In this document: piece after piece, positions 35,434 to 44,254 of the stretch | Position numbering within the stretch: the stretch's first letter is position 1 | Layout: the number at the start of each line of letters is the position of its first letter | Assembly (NCBI RefSeq): GCF_025403485.1 | Contig: NZ_CP099966.1 | Location: 806,001 to 870,000, forward strand | Direction of reading: 5' to 3' | DNA length: 64,000 nucleotides | From: Chryseobacterium paludis | Lineage (GTDB): Bacteria; Bacteroidota; Bacteroidia; Flavobacteriales; Weeksellaceae | The notes under the pieces: generated by a model | What the model was told of the DNA's origin: nothing | Databases searched by the model: none | What the model saw: only the letters and a program-made list of their open reading frames with translations | Program-made: the position numbers and the translations under genes

Positions 35434-36849
35434 ATGAATACCATCAGAACCCGAATTTATATTATATTTTCTTTATTTTTTTTCAGTGTTTCGTTTTTGA
35501 AGGCCTGTACCATTTTTATGGCTAATGATGGAAAACAGGTATGGATAGGAAACAATGAAGACGAAAGCCCCGATATGAATTATAGGTTTTGGTATTTCCC
35601 TGAAGAAAATAATTCATTTGGATATATGCTTTGGTCCGAAAAACATGAAGGATATGATCCTGTAATGTGGCAATATCCGCAGGGAGGACTTAATGAGTAT
35701 GGACTCTTCCTTGATTATACAGCAATTGATAATATTCCTGTTATTGCTGATCCCTCAAAAAAGACACGAGAGCAGGAGGTAGTCAACGATATTTTGAAAA
35801 CCTGTAAGACTGTTAAAGAAGCATTAATGTTTATCAATCAGTTTAATCTTATCAAACTTTCCGGAGCTCAGCTTTTTATTGGTGATGCTACTGGAAACTA
35901 TGCTACCGTTCATGGTAATTACGTGATTAAAAAGACAGACCGAAATTTTACATTAACAAATTACTGTATCGCTAACGGACATAAAGAAGCTTGCTGGAGA
36001 AGAGAAACAGCGTACTCGAAATTAGATACTTTCAAACACTACAATAAAAATAATATTTCCGACATTCTTAAAGAATCTTCTCAAAAGTGGCCTGGCGATG
36101 TGGTCACCAATTATTCAATGGTCGTTAACTTAAAAAACAGGGAAATGATCCTGTATTATAAAAATGATTTTAAAACCCCCAGGATCATTAATCTTACTGA
36201 AGAACTTAAAAAAGGAAAACATTCTAAAGATATAACAGCTTATTTCCCTCTAGGGCTATCCAAAATATTGAAGGATCAGTACGAACAAAAAGGAATCACA
36301 GGCGCTATTAATGAATATAATGAACTGAGAAAAAGCGCATACAAAGCTTATAATTTCAAAAATAATGAGGCAGTACAGTTTGGTGTCAATTTATTGAAAG
36401 AAAACAAAACAGATGATGCTATTCAGTTTTTTTCTAATCTACAGAAATATGAGAAAAAAAGTGTTGACATCAGCAACTGGTTAGGAATTGCATATAAGTC
36501 CAGACATGATTTTTCCATCAGTAATTCTTACTTTGATACAGTTCTTAAACATCATAAGGATGATTATCTTGCCAATCTGTTTTATAAAAGACAAGATCAA
36601 AAGGTGATATTTAAAATCAATGAATGGAGTGGAGCACAAAATGTAAAGCTTATCGGCGATTTTACAGACTGGCTTAAAAGTCCTGTAAAGATGGAAAAGA
36701 AAAATGGATACTGGTATTGCGAAGTTGATATACCTGAAGGAATTCATCAATATAAATTTTTAGTAGATGATGTGTATTACCTTCCAGATCCAGTTAATTA
36801 CTTGTATACTTGGAAAGGAGATCACATTAATTCTCTTTTATTCCTTTAA
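35434..36849 (+). CDS. Secreted Ntn-type linear amide hydrolase with TPR and glycogen-binding-like tail
   Basis: A 471-residue protein. The signal peptide ends FLKA, leaving Cys25 of CTIFMANDGK as the first residue, the catalytic nucleophile position of choloylglycine/penicillin-V-acylase-type Ntn hydrolases. Supporting motifs are WIGNNEDESPDMN and QYPQGGLNEYGLFLDYTA. Residues about 290-385 are helical and TPR-like (DDAIQFFSNLQKYEKKS). The last 85 residues match an AMPK-type glycogen-binding (CBM48-like) fold: NVKLIGDFTDWLKSPVKM, YWYCEVDIPEGIHQYKFL, YLPDP. This three-part layout is unusual. Substrate unknown. Confidence 0.8.
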   Translation: MNTIRTRIYIIFSLFFFSVSFLKACTIFMANDGKQVWIGNNEDESPDMNYRFWYFPEENNSFGYMLWSEKHEGYDPVMWQYPQGGLNEYGLFLDYTAIDNIPVIADPSKKTREQEVVNDILKTCKTVKEALMFINQFNLIKLSGAQLFIGDATGNYATVHGNYVIKKTDRNFTLTNYCIANGHKEACWRRETAYSKLDTFKHYNKNNISDILKESSQKWPGDVVTNYSMVVNLKNREMILYYKNDFKTPRIINLTEELKKGKHSKDITAYFPLGLSKILKDQYEQKGITGAINEYNELRKSAYKAYNFKNNEAVQFGVNLLKENKTDDAIQFFSNLQKYEKKSVDISNWLGIAYKSRHDFSISNSYFDTVLKHHKDDYLANLFYKRQDQKVIFKINEWSGAQNVKLIGDFTDWLKSPVKMEKKNGYWYCEVDIPEGIHQYKFLVDDVYYLPDPVNYLYTWKGDHINSLLFL

Positions 36850-36987
36850 AATATTCATTTTAAAATCGATTAGAAGATTAAAATTAATCTATTGTGTAAA
36901 TTCGTAGTAATTTTGCAAAATGTAAAGATTTTTTTGGATTAAAAGTCTGCAAATCATTATCATTGCAATACTGAAAACATAACACAA

Positions 36988-38562
36988 ATGATAGAAAATT
37001 TCCCATTTTACTTATCACTAATTGTAGCCATTATATTGCTGATTATGTTGGCTAACAAAATAAAAGTTGCCTATCCGGTACTTTTAGTGATTGCTGGATT
37101 ATTAATTAGTTTTATTCCTGGCATTCCGGCTATAAAGATTGATCCTGAACTGATCTTTATTATATTTCTTCCTCCTTTATTATATGAAGCAGCATGGTCC
37201 ATTTCATGGAAAGAATTATGGAAATGGCGACGGGTTATTGGAAGTTTTGCTTTTATTGTTGTCTTTCTTACAGCAATTACCGTCGCTTTTGTTGCTAATT
37301 ACTTTATACCCGGATTTTCTTTGGCTCTTGGTTTTTTATTAGGAGGAATTGTCTCTCCTCCGGATGCTGTAAGTGCAGGTGCTATTCTGAAATTTGTGAA
37401 AGTTCCTAAAAGGATGTCATCTATTTTAGAGGGTGAAAGTCTTTTGAATGATGCATCATCACTTATAATTCTTCGGTTTGCAATGATTGCTGTCGCTACC
37501 GGACAGTTTATTTGGCATGAAGCAGCATTAAGTTTTTCCTGGATGGTTATTGGTGGAGTGGGAATTGGTTTACTGATAGGATGGGTTTTTATGAAAGGTC
37601 ATAAGTATCTTCCTACAGATGCCAATATGGATACTATCCTTACGATTGTTGCTCCGTATATCATGTATATCGGTGCTGAGGAAGTACACAGCTCCGGAGT
37701 TTTGGCTGTAGTAAGTGGTGGTTTACTTTTATCTAACCATAGACATCGTATTTTAAGCGCCTCATCACGGTTACGGGGAATCAATGTATGGGAAAGCTTT
37801 GCTTTTGTACTGAACGGTTTGGTGTTTATGTTGATAGGATTAGATCTACCTGAAATTACTTCAGGATTAGAAGGGGTAAGTCTTTCTGCTGCAATTGGAT
37901 ATGGATTATTAATTACCGGGGTTTTGATCTTTGTGAGAATTTTGTCTGCTTATGGAGCTGTAATCATCACTTTAATTGCCCGTAATTATATCACGGTAGC
38001 TGATGCCAGTCCCGGTTTTAAAGCTCCAATTATTTTGGGATGGACCGGAATGCGTGGGGTAGTATCTTTAGCTGCAGCACTTTCGATTCCAATTCATTTA
38101 TATCCGGGTGGGCCAGATTTTCCACAAAGAAACCTGATCTTATTTATTACCTTCATTGTTATATTAACGACCCTGTTACTCCAGGGACTTACTTTGCCTT
38201 ATATAATTAAAAAAGTGAATATGCCATCTTTTAATGATCACCTACCCGATGAAGAAGCTGATGAATTGATCAAAAGGAATATGGCTCAATATACTTTAGA
38301 ACACATTACTAAAAATTACGGTGAGATGCTTGCTATAAGTCCGTTCTTACAGAATATCCATGATAAATGGCAAGGGAAGATTGGTGATGATGCTCAGATC
38401 AAAGTTTCTCCGGAAGTTAAACTTGCATATTTGGATATCCTAAATCAGCAAAGGATGTGGCTTGTTGATCAGAATCATGGTGATAAGTATGATGAAGATG
38501 TCATCAGAAAACATTTAATGAGAATAGATCTGGAGGAAGAAAGAATAAAATACACCCATTAA
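36988..38562 (+). CDS. CPA1-type Na+/H+ antiporter
   Basis: A 524-residue membrane protein with about 12 helices in the first 400 residues and a 120-residue cytoplasmic tail. CPA1 hallmarks are FLPPLLYEAAW, the core GGIVSPPDAVSAGAIL with its Asp, GESLLNDASSLIILRFA with the ND pair, and GWTGMRGVVSLAAAL. This fits the NhaP-like, bacterial CPA1 antiporters used for sodium and pH homeostasis. A TAATTTTG box at 36908-36915 lies about 72 bases upstream. Confidence 0.9.
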   Translation: MIENFPFYLSLIVAIILLIMLANKIKVAYPVLLVIAGLLISFIPGIPAIKIDPELIFIIFLPPLLYEAAWSISWKELWKWRRVIGSFAFIVVFLTAITVAFVANYFIPGFSLALGFLLGGIVSPPDAVSAGAILKFVKVPKRMSSILEGESLLNDASSLIILRFAMIAVATGQFIWHEAALSFSWMVIGGVGIGLLIGWVFMKGHKYLPTDANMDTILTIVAPYIMYIGAEEVHSSGVLAVVSGGLLLSNHRHRILSASSRLRGINVWESFAFVLNGLVFMLIGLDLPEITSGLEGVSLSAAIGYGLLITGVLIFVRILSAYGAVIITLIARNYITVADASPGFKAPIILGWTGMRGVVSLAAALSIPIHLYPGGPDFPQRNLILFITFIVILTTLLLQGLTLPYIIKKVNMPSFNDHLPDEEADELIKRNMAQYTLEHITKNYGEMLAISPFLQNIHDKWQGKIGDDAQIKVSPEVKLAYLDILNQQRMWLVDQNHGDKYDEDVIRKHLMRIDLEEERIKYTH

Positions 38563-38898
38563 TCAATCCATATTGATGATTGATAAAAGTCTTTGTAGAT
38601 ATTCATTTTCTTTTAAAACTTTATTGTAAGATTGTCTCGCATAGGCAGGAGACAGTTTATAAGTTTCAGGTACTGCATTGAGGTCTTCATTTTCTATGTA
38701 TTGATTTAAATGCTGCGTGTAATCTTTAATATACTTATCAATTATTTTTTTCTTTAATTCACATAATGTACAATTCTTTATCTTTTGTAAAGAATTTAAT
38801 ATTAATGATTTATCTCCGTGAAAATTAATAATATTTTTTACAAACGATAAATTATGTTTGTCCTGCAATACTGAATGTGATTCGTCTTCAAAAATCAT
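38563..38898 (-). CDS. Hypothetical protein
   Basis: A 111-residue, largely helical cytoplasmic protein with one CxxC pair (IKNCTLCELKKKI) and a charged coiled-coil-like remainder. It ends immediately next to the stop of the antiporter gene with no gap. I do not recognise the family. The CxxC might bind a metal or be redox-active, but nothing else supports either. Confidence 0.55.
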   Translation of the reverse strand: MIFEDESHSVLQDKHNLSFVKNIINFHGDKSLILNSLQKIKNCTLCELKKKIIDKYIKDYTQHLNQYIENEDLNAVPETYKLSPAYARQSYNKVLKENEYLQRLLSIINMD

Positions 38899-39262
38899 AA
38901 TTTGGCAATAGTTTTTAGTTATTAATAATTTTTTCTAACAGATAATTATATATTACTTTAATTTTTAGACTTCAAAAAGTTAACCAAAATACTTAAATAA
39001 TTTAAAAGATGTTATTTTTTTGAAAAATTCTTGTTGAATCACTACCAATGAACTAGCAAATTTCAAATAAAAACTATCCTTTATGTAGAACTATTTCTAC
39101 CTGTTGTGATTTTTATTCTATAGAAATAATTTTCTTCTATAGCCTTATCATTATACTTTTGTATTATTGCTTCTGCTATTAAAACAATGTCATTTTAGAG
39201 GGATGGTATATTAATAAAAAAGCAAATCACTTAGATACACTTTTCTAGAAGTACAAATGTTT
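38899..39262. other. Long AT-rich intergenic stretch
   Basis: Part of a 554-base gap without a convincing gene. It contains a CTATAG-flanked inverted repeat around 39119-39142 and a TACTTTTG promoter-like box at 39154-39161. That box could start a short RNA ending at the hairpin 39263-39306. Confidence 0.4.
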
Positions 39263-39306
39263 AAGGCTGAAAATTACTTAGTTCCCCATCGAAATTTTTC
39301 AGCCTT
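39263..39306 (+). terminator. Orphan intrinsic-terminator-like hairpin
   Basis: AAGGCTGAAAATT (39263-39275) pairs with the AAATTTTTCAGCCTT block (39292-39306), followed by ACTTTTTATT. No gene lies within 360 bases upstream on this strand, so it would end a non-coding transcript. Confidence 0.55.
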
Positions 39307-39452
39307 ACTTTTTATTCAATAAAAAATTGATTTTGAGTAAAATAATTCATCCATAATATTTAATAAAAGTAAAAAATTAATTATTTAAGAATGAAGTATT
39401 TATTGTCGAATTGAGAGGTGATGTCGTATTTATTTTGGTCTCTTTTTTGATA

Positions 39453-39683
39453 ATGATTGGCAAACACACAACAATGATGAGAGAAAAGTTCAAGCATTTG
39501 CTTGGAAAGACACGTAATGAAATTACCCAAGAAATAGGAGACGGCTTTAATTTTCCAGCTAATGAAATCTGGACTTATGAAGTTGGAAAAACATGGATAG
39601 GAAGAAGAATTATTCTATCCATTAAATTCAAGGAAAAAAAAGCTTCGGAAATAACATTTTTTAAAAGTTTCAAAAAATGTTAA
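39453..39683 (+). CDS. Small BamE/SmpA-like protein, paralogue 1
   Basis: A 76-residue protein, chosen from the ATG at 39453; a longer TTG-initiated frame is open upstream. It reads FKHLLGKTRNEITQEIGDGF, then IWTYEVGKTWIGRRIILSI, then FKEKKASEITFFKSFKK. This helix-helix-strand-strand-strand order and the LxGxxxxEIxxxxG and WxY patterns resemble the SmpA/OmlA (BamE) fold. There is no lipobox, so it is probably cytoplasmic. It is clearly homologous to the next gene. Function unknown. Confidence 0.6.
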   Translation: MIGKHTTMMREKFKHLLGKTRNEITQEIGDGFNFPANEIWTYEVGKTWIGRRIILSIKFKEKKASEITFFKSFKKC

Positions 39684-39903
39684 ACGTTTTATTTTGATGT
39701 AATCTACAATTATCAAAATTTATTTTCTAAAATATGTTAAAATAAGTCTAGGTAAAAACATCGTCCAAAATGACCAATAATACACACTTTTAACAATTTA
39801 TATCTTTTTTAATTTATTTTTTTTTAACATTTTTATAAAAAGGTTAATCAACTGTTTTTTAGTAATTTAATTTTAAAAAAATTATTATAAAAACTGGTAT
39901 GTT

Positions 39904-40161
39904 ATGCCCTGTTGTGGTCTGTGTTTTGATGATCCAAGGCAAAACACTATGATGAAAAAAGAACTATTTATTAATTTAATTGGTATGACCCGTTATGAAG
40001 TTGGACAAGAAATGGGGTATGGTTTGAATCGTTTTGAGGAGGATGTCTGGAACTATGAAGTTGGAAAAACCTGGTTAGGGAAAAGAATTATTTTAACACT
40101 TACATTTAAAGACGATAAAGCTTCAGAACTATCACTTTCCAAGAGTTTTAAAAAACGCTAA
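39904..40161 (+). CDS. Small BamE/SmpA-like protein, paralogue 2
   Basis: An 85-residue protein, homologous to the previous gene over about 65 residues (FINLIGMTRYEVGQEMGYGL, VWNYEVGKTWLGKRIILTL, FKDDKASELSLSKSFKK). The N-terminus MPCCGLCFDDPRQNTMM adds three cysteines absent from the first copy; an internal start at MMKKELF is possible. The two genes are tandem, 220 bases apart, and probably arose by duplication. Each keeps the GKTW(I/L)G block unchanged. Function unknown. Confidence 0.6.
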   Translation: MPCCGLCFDDPRQNTMMKKELFINLIGMTRYEVGQEMGYGLNRFEEDVWNYEVGKTWLGKRIILTLTFKDDKASELSLSKSFKKR

Positions 40162-40253
40162 TTGTTTTATTTTAATGAAATAGATTTGTAAGCTGTCTAT
40201 TTTCTAAATTTGTAATTCTTTCTTAGAAATATTCATTCTAAAATCAATTGTAA

Positions 40254-41126
40254 ATGGAACTTAGACAGCTACGATATTTTTTAAAAGCTAAAGAACTACT
40301 TAATTTCACGGAAGCTGCTAATCATTTATATATCAGCCAAAGTACTCTTTCACAACAGATCAAACAGCTGGAAGAAGAATTAGGAACTCCATTATTCAAC
40401 AGAATTGGAAAACGGATTACACTTACAGAGGCGGGTAAGGTTTTTGGAGTATATGCTCAAAAATCTCTTTTAAAGTCTCAGGAGGGCTTATTGGCACTGC
40501 GGGATCTGGAAGAATTGAAAAGCGGAAAGCTGACGATTGGCGTTACTTATGGTCTGCGGTCAATTTTGATTAAAGCACTGATTCGTTTTTCAGATACATA
40601 TCCCCATGTTAAAATTAACATCGTATTCGGAACTACTTCGGAACTCATGGAAAAGCTTCATCATGTGGAGCTTGACTTTGCCCTTACTTTTGCGAAAGGG
40701 ACAAGAGAACAGCTCTTCAGTTATATACCCCTTTTTACTTCACCAATGACTTTGGTTGTTTCTAAAAATTCTGCTCTCGCAAATAAAGAAAACGTGACCC
40801 TTAAAGAAATTGTAGGCCTTCCTCTTGCTATGCCAACAAATGGATATAGTACCACAAAGTTTGTAATGAAAGCATTTGAAAGTAATGAACTTAAACCTGA
40901 TGTTTTAATGGAAATAAATGATGTTGCGGCTTTATTAGAGGTTGTTAAAAGTGGAAATTGGCATACTATTTTAGCAGAAACTACTGCAATAGATCAGGAT
41001 CAACTGGTTACCATTCCCATTAAAGGAAAAAATATGATACGGACTGCTATGTTTGTATCCTTAAAAGATGCCTATACAAAAAAGGCAGCAAAAGTATTTT
41101 ATGATTTCTTAAAGGCAGATCAATAA
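40254..41126 (+). CDS. LysR-family transcriptional regulator
   Basis: A 290-residue LysR-type regulator. The N-terminal helix-turn-helix is LNFTEAANHLYISQSTLSQQ followed by IKQLEEELGTPLFNR, and the effector domain begins around LKSGKLTIGVTYGLRSILI. It resembles CynR/CysB-type members. The neighbours are the BamE-like genes upstream and a convergent DUF1349 gene, so the target is not evident. TAGATTTG (40181-40188) and TAAATTTG (40205-40212) lie just upstream as possible -7 boxes. Confidence 0.9.
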   Translation: MELRQLRYFLKAKELLNFTEAANHLYISQSTLSQQIKQLEEELGTPLFNRIGKRITLTEAGKVFGVYAQKSLLKSQEGLLALRDLEELKSGKLTIGVTYGLRSILIKALIRFSDTYPHVKINIVFGTTSELMEKLHHVELDFALTFAKGTREQLFSYIPLFTSPMTLVVSKNSALANKENVTLKEIVGLPLAMPTNGYSTTKFVMKAFESNELKPDVLMEINDVAALLEVVKSGNWHTILAETTAIDQDQLVTIPIKGKNMIRTAMFVSLKDAYTKKAAKVFYDFLKADQ

Positions 41127-41191
41127 AAAACCTCCCAAAAAGAGAGGTAATTAAAAAAAAATTGACTGTATATTGAAGTGTAATTCAATCG

Positions 41192-41839
41192 TTATTTATT
41201 GTTCTCAAGCCATTTTAAACGACGCTCATCAGGCAAATGTTTTACCTTGAAATTTTCAAATGTAGCGTTGAAACCTGTTCCGTCCGGGCATGCAGCCATG
41301 AGTCCTACCATAACAGGGATATTGTCCTGAAGGTGGGCATTACGCATCAGGATGTAATTTTTATCATCAAAAGAATAAAAGATTTCTACAGCATCCAGTC
41401 TTCTTACTGCTTTTATCCAGACTGCTGATGGTGTTTTGTCTAAAGTGATCACACTCCAGTCACTGGTTGTATGAGTTACCACAGTACTTAAATTATATTT
41501 TCCGTCTACAAATTCAATTCCCGCTTTGATATAGTTTTCTTTATCTATTCTAAGCATCAGGCCCATCTGATCAAACCTTGCTTTATAATTTCCGCTGATC
41601 TTTACCTTAGCCTCAAATTCTCCACCATAGGTTGTATAATAAAAGGGAGCATCATCTACTGTGAAACCGTAGTGAGAAATCCTCCAGTAATCACTTTGTG
41701 GAGTAACAAACATTGATAGAGTATTGTTTTTAACTTCCCATTTTTCAGGTTCATTAAACCATGTCATTTTTTCTAATGTCTGAGCGAAACTCTTATTTAT
41801 AAGAAGTACTGCACAAAAACTTAAAATTATTCTCTTCAT
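41192..41839 (-). CDS. Secreted DUF1349 (concanavalin-like) protein
   Basis: A 215-residue protein with a signal peptide (AVLLINKSFAQ) and a beta-sandwich of the DUF1349 type: MTWFNEPEKWEVKNNTLSMF, RFDQMGLMLRIDKENYIKAG, DAVEIFYSFDDKNYILMRNA, MVGLMAACPDGTGFNATFEN. Such domains resemble concanavalin-like carbohydrate-binding folds, but no substrate is known. Convergent with the LysR gene. Confidence 0.75.
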   Translation of the reverse strand: MKRIILSFCAVLLINKSFAQTLEKMTWFNEPEKWEVKNNTLSMFVTPQSDYWRISHYGFTVDDAPFYYTTYGGEFEAKVKISGNYKARFDQMGLMLRIDKENYIKAGIEFVDGKYNLSTVVTHTTSDWSVITLDKTPSAVWIKAVRRLDAVEIFYSFDDKNYILMRNAHLQDNIPVMVGLMAACPDGTGFNATFENFKVKHLPDERRLKWLENNK

Positions 41840-41943
41840 CTTTACAAATATCTATTGTTATAAGTATAACTGGATGTAAATTATTAATTTAGCAAAAGTA
41901 TAACTTAACCATATTATCATCAATACTGATAAATAACCATTTT

Positions 41944-42696
41944 ATGAAGATTGTAGAAACGTTGAATGAAAAATTGCTGAACAAAGATCTAAATAAAAGC
42001 AATGAATGTTTATTGGGTATTGATACTTACAAGAATACTGCTCTGATGTATTCTCAAATCGAAAATGCAATTTCAGTATTAAGCGACATGCAGGCTAATA
42101 AGAGCTATGTTTATAAATCCAATACAGCTTTCGAATTAGGTTTAAATGTGGATGAAAATCCTATGCTCATCGATTCCATTTGGGAAGAGGAGATATTAAA
42201 AAAAATACATCCTGATGATAAGCTTAAAAAATACATTCACGAATTAAGATTTTTCAAACTCATGGATTCATTGAAACCTAAAGCACGACAGGATTATAGT
42301 GTTTTGTCGAGAATACGGATAAAAGACAAAAATGAGGAATATAAATTTGTTCAGCATAGGATGTTCTATGTGTATTCACCATACAACGGAAAACTTAGAT
42401 TTGCATTATGTCTGTATAGTATCTCCATAGATCAGTCAATTCTTTTACCTTCAGATTTTCTCATTGTAAACTCTGTAAAAGGAGAAGTAGTAGTAGAGGA
42501 TAAACTTAACTACAGGAATATTTTGTCGCAAAGGGAATTAGAGATTTTGAAATTTGTAGGCGAGGGTTTTACCAGTAAGGAGATTGCAGAATTCCTATTT
42601 ATAAGCGTTAATACAGTTAGCCGCCATAGACAGAATATTCTTGAAAAACTGAAAGTAAAAAATTCAATAAAGGCCTTTAATGAAAGCTTTCATTAA
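41944..42696 (+). CDS. LuxR-type regulator with PAS-like N-terminal domain
   Basis: A 250-residue protein. The first 170 residues form a PAS-like sensor region (PDDKLKKYIHELRFFKLMDS). The C-terminus is a GerE/LuxR helix-turn-helix: LSQRELEILKFVGEGFTSKE, IAEFLFISVNTVSRHRQNIL. No receiver domain is present, so it is not a classical response regulator. This combination is frequent in Chryseobacterium. Confidence 0.82.
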   Translation: MKIVETLNEKLLNKDLNKSNECLLGIDTYKNTALMYSQIENAISVLSDMQANKSYVYKSNTAFELGLNVDENPMLIDSIWEEEILKKIHPDDKLKKYIHELRFFKLMDSLKPKARQDYSVLSRIRIKDKNEEYKFVQHRMFYVYSPYNGKLRFALCLYSISIDQSILLPSDFLIVNSVKGEVVVEDKLNYRNILSQRELEILKFVGEGFTSKEIAEFLFISVNTVSRHRQNILEKLKVKNSIKAFNESFH

Positions 42697-42793
42697 TTAA
42701 TAGAGTGTTCTGATCTTCATAAAAGTTCACCATATATATTCGGTATATTTTTTTTTAATTCGTACTTTTAGTAAAAGACATAAAGCTACGTAT

Positions 42794-43189
42794 ATGAAGA
42801 AAAAAGAAAAAAATGTAAAGAGAGGAGAGGAAATTACCAATAAGTATCTGGCATTCTTAGATGAGCATATTCAGAATGTTATTTCTGGTAATACTTCTGA
42901 ATTTATGGAACTTAACGAAATAGCTGTACATCTTGCGATTTCTCATACACACCTTACCGATACGGTTAAAAAAGAAAAAGGAAATCATCCTTGTCATTTT
43001 TACGATACTAAAATTATTGAACAGGTTCAGATCATGCTGTCAGAAACTGATCGGTCCATTGCAGAAATAGCCAGAATATTTACTTATGATCCTTCCAATT
43101 TTTCCAAATTCTTCAAAAAATGGACGAATCTGACTCCAGGAGAGTATAGAAACATAAATCAGAATAAATTACCGAAAAGTTCACCATAG
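42794..43189 (+). CDS. Short AraC-type DNA-binding protein
   Basis: A 131-residue protein with only the AraC double helix-turn-helix (LNEIAVHLAISHTHLTDTV; IAEIARIFTYDPSNFSKFFK; LTPGEYRN) and a short basic N-terminus. It lacks an effector-binding domain. It lies 57 bases before an SDR gene in the same direction and may regulate it. Confidence 0.8.
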   Translation: MKKKEKNVKRGEEITNKYLAFLDEHIQNVISGNTSEFMELNEIAVHLAISHTHLTDTVKKEKGNHPCHFYDTKIIEQVQIMLSETDRSIAEIARIFTYDPSNFSKFFKKWTNLTPGEYRNINQNKLPKSSP

Positions 43190-43246
43190 AAACATCATCG
43201 CTAATAATCATATTTGTAAGACATACTAATTAAAAAATACATAATT

Positions 43247-44002
43247 ATGTCGAAAAATGACCTAACAGGAAAGGTGGTATTAATAGCTGGTGGTGGAAAG
43301 AACCTTGGTGGCTTGCTAAGCAGAGATTTTGCCAGAAAAGGAGCAAAGCTTGCTATTCATTACAACAGTGAAAGTTCAAAACAGGAAAGTGAGAAAACGT
43401 TAGCGGAGGTCAAAGCTTTAGGAGCTGAAGCTTTTCTTTTTCAGGGAGATCTTACAAAAGTTGATAATATCACTAAATTATTTGATGAAACGGTAAAAAC
43501 CTACGGTGGGATTGATATTGCCATCAATACAGTTGGAATGGTTCTTAAGAAACCCTTTGTAGAAACTACTGAAGCAGAATATGACTCCATGTTTAATATT
43601 AATTCTAAAGTGGCATACTTCTTTATTCAGGAAGCCGGTAAAAAATTAAATGACAATGGTAAGATATGTACAATTGTAACATCATTATTAGCTGCTTACA
43701 CAGGGTTGTACTCAACATATGCAGGAGCAAAAGCACCTGTAGAACATTTTACTAGAATGGCTTCCAAAGAATTTGGTGATCGTGGGATCTCCGTAACAGC
43801 CGTAGCACCCGGACCAATGGATACTCCTTTCTTTTACGGACAAGAAAATAATGATGCTGTAAACTATCATAAATCTGCTTCTGCATTAGGAGGCTTAACT
43901 GATATAAAAGATATAGCACCATTAATAGAATTTTTAGTAAGTGATGGCTGGTGGATTACAGGCCAAACCATATTTGCAAATGGAGGATATACCACCAGAT
44001 AA
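43247..44002 (+). CDS. Short-chain dehydrogenase/reductase
   Basis: A 251-residue SDR. The cofactor motif is IAGGGKNLGGLLSRDFA, the NAG-like position reads INTVG, the catalytic pair is Tyr and Lys in YSTYAGAKAPVEHF, with the serine in IVTSLLAAYT. The family-typical close is GWWITGQTIFANGGYTTR. The Asn-containing basic region HYNSESSK after strand 2 suggests NADP(H). Substrate unknown. Confidence 0.88.
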   Translation: MSKNDLTGKVVLIAGGGKNLGGLLSRDFARKGAKLAIHYNSESSKQESEKTLAEVKALGAEAFLFQGDLTKVDNITKLFDETVKTYGGIDIAINTVGMVLKKPFVETTEAEYDSMFNINSKVAYFFIQEAGKKLNDNGKICTIVTSLLAAYTGLYSTYAGAKAPVEHFTRMASKEFGDRGISVTAVAPGPMDTPFFYGQENNDAVNYHKSASALGGLTDIKDIAPLIEFLVSDGWWITGQTIFANGGYTTR

Positions 44003-44019
44003 GTGACCAAAAAATGATG

Positions 44020-44052
44020 AAAAAAGCGATTGTGAAAACTGTCGCTTTTTTT
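44020..44052 (+). terminator. Rho-independent terminator after SDR gene
   Basis: AAAAAAGCGA (44020-44029) pairs with TCGCTTTTTT (44042-44051). It starts 18 bases after the SDR stop codon. Confidence 0.8.
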
Positions 44053-44178
44053 ATTATACCTGTTTAAATGCCCCTGGATAGACCTCAATAGCTGTTAATA
44101 TAAATTAATATAAATAGGTTATGTTGTTAAATTATTTGATTTTCAATGAATAAGGTTAAAATGTTATATACATAATAT

Positions 44179-44193
44179 ATTTTCGATGAAAAT
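44179..44193. promoter_or_regulatory. Small palindrome upstream of alpha-oxoamine synthase
   Basis: ATTTTC-GAT-GAAAAT is a perfect 6-3-6 palindrome, about 60 bases before the ATG. A TATATTTG box at 44220-44227 could be the -7 element. The palindrome is a possible site for the TetR regulator encoded in the same unit. The evidence is weak because the element is AT-rich. Confidence 0.3.
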
Positions 44194-44254
44194 TAAAAGT
44201 AATCGATGTGAAATATTTATATATTTGTTTACTAAACAACTAATAATTTAAAGG

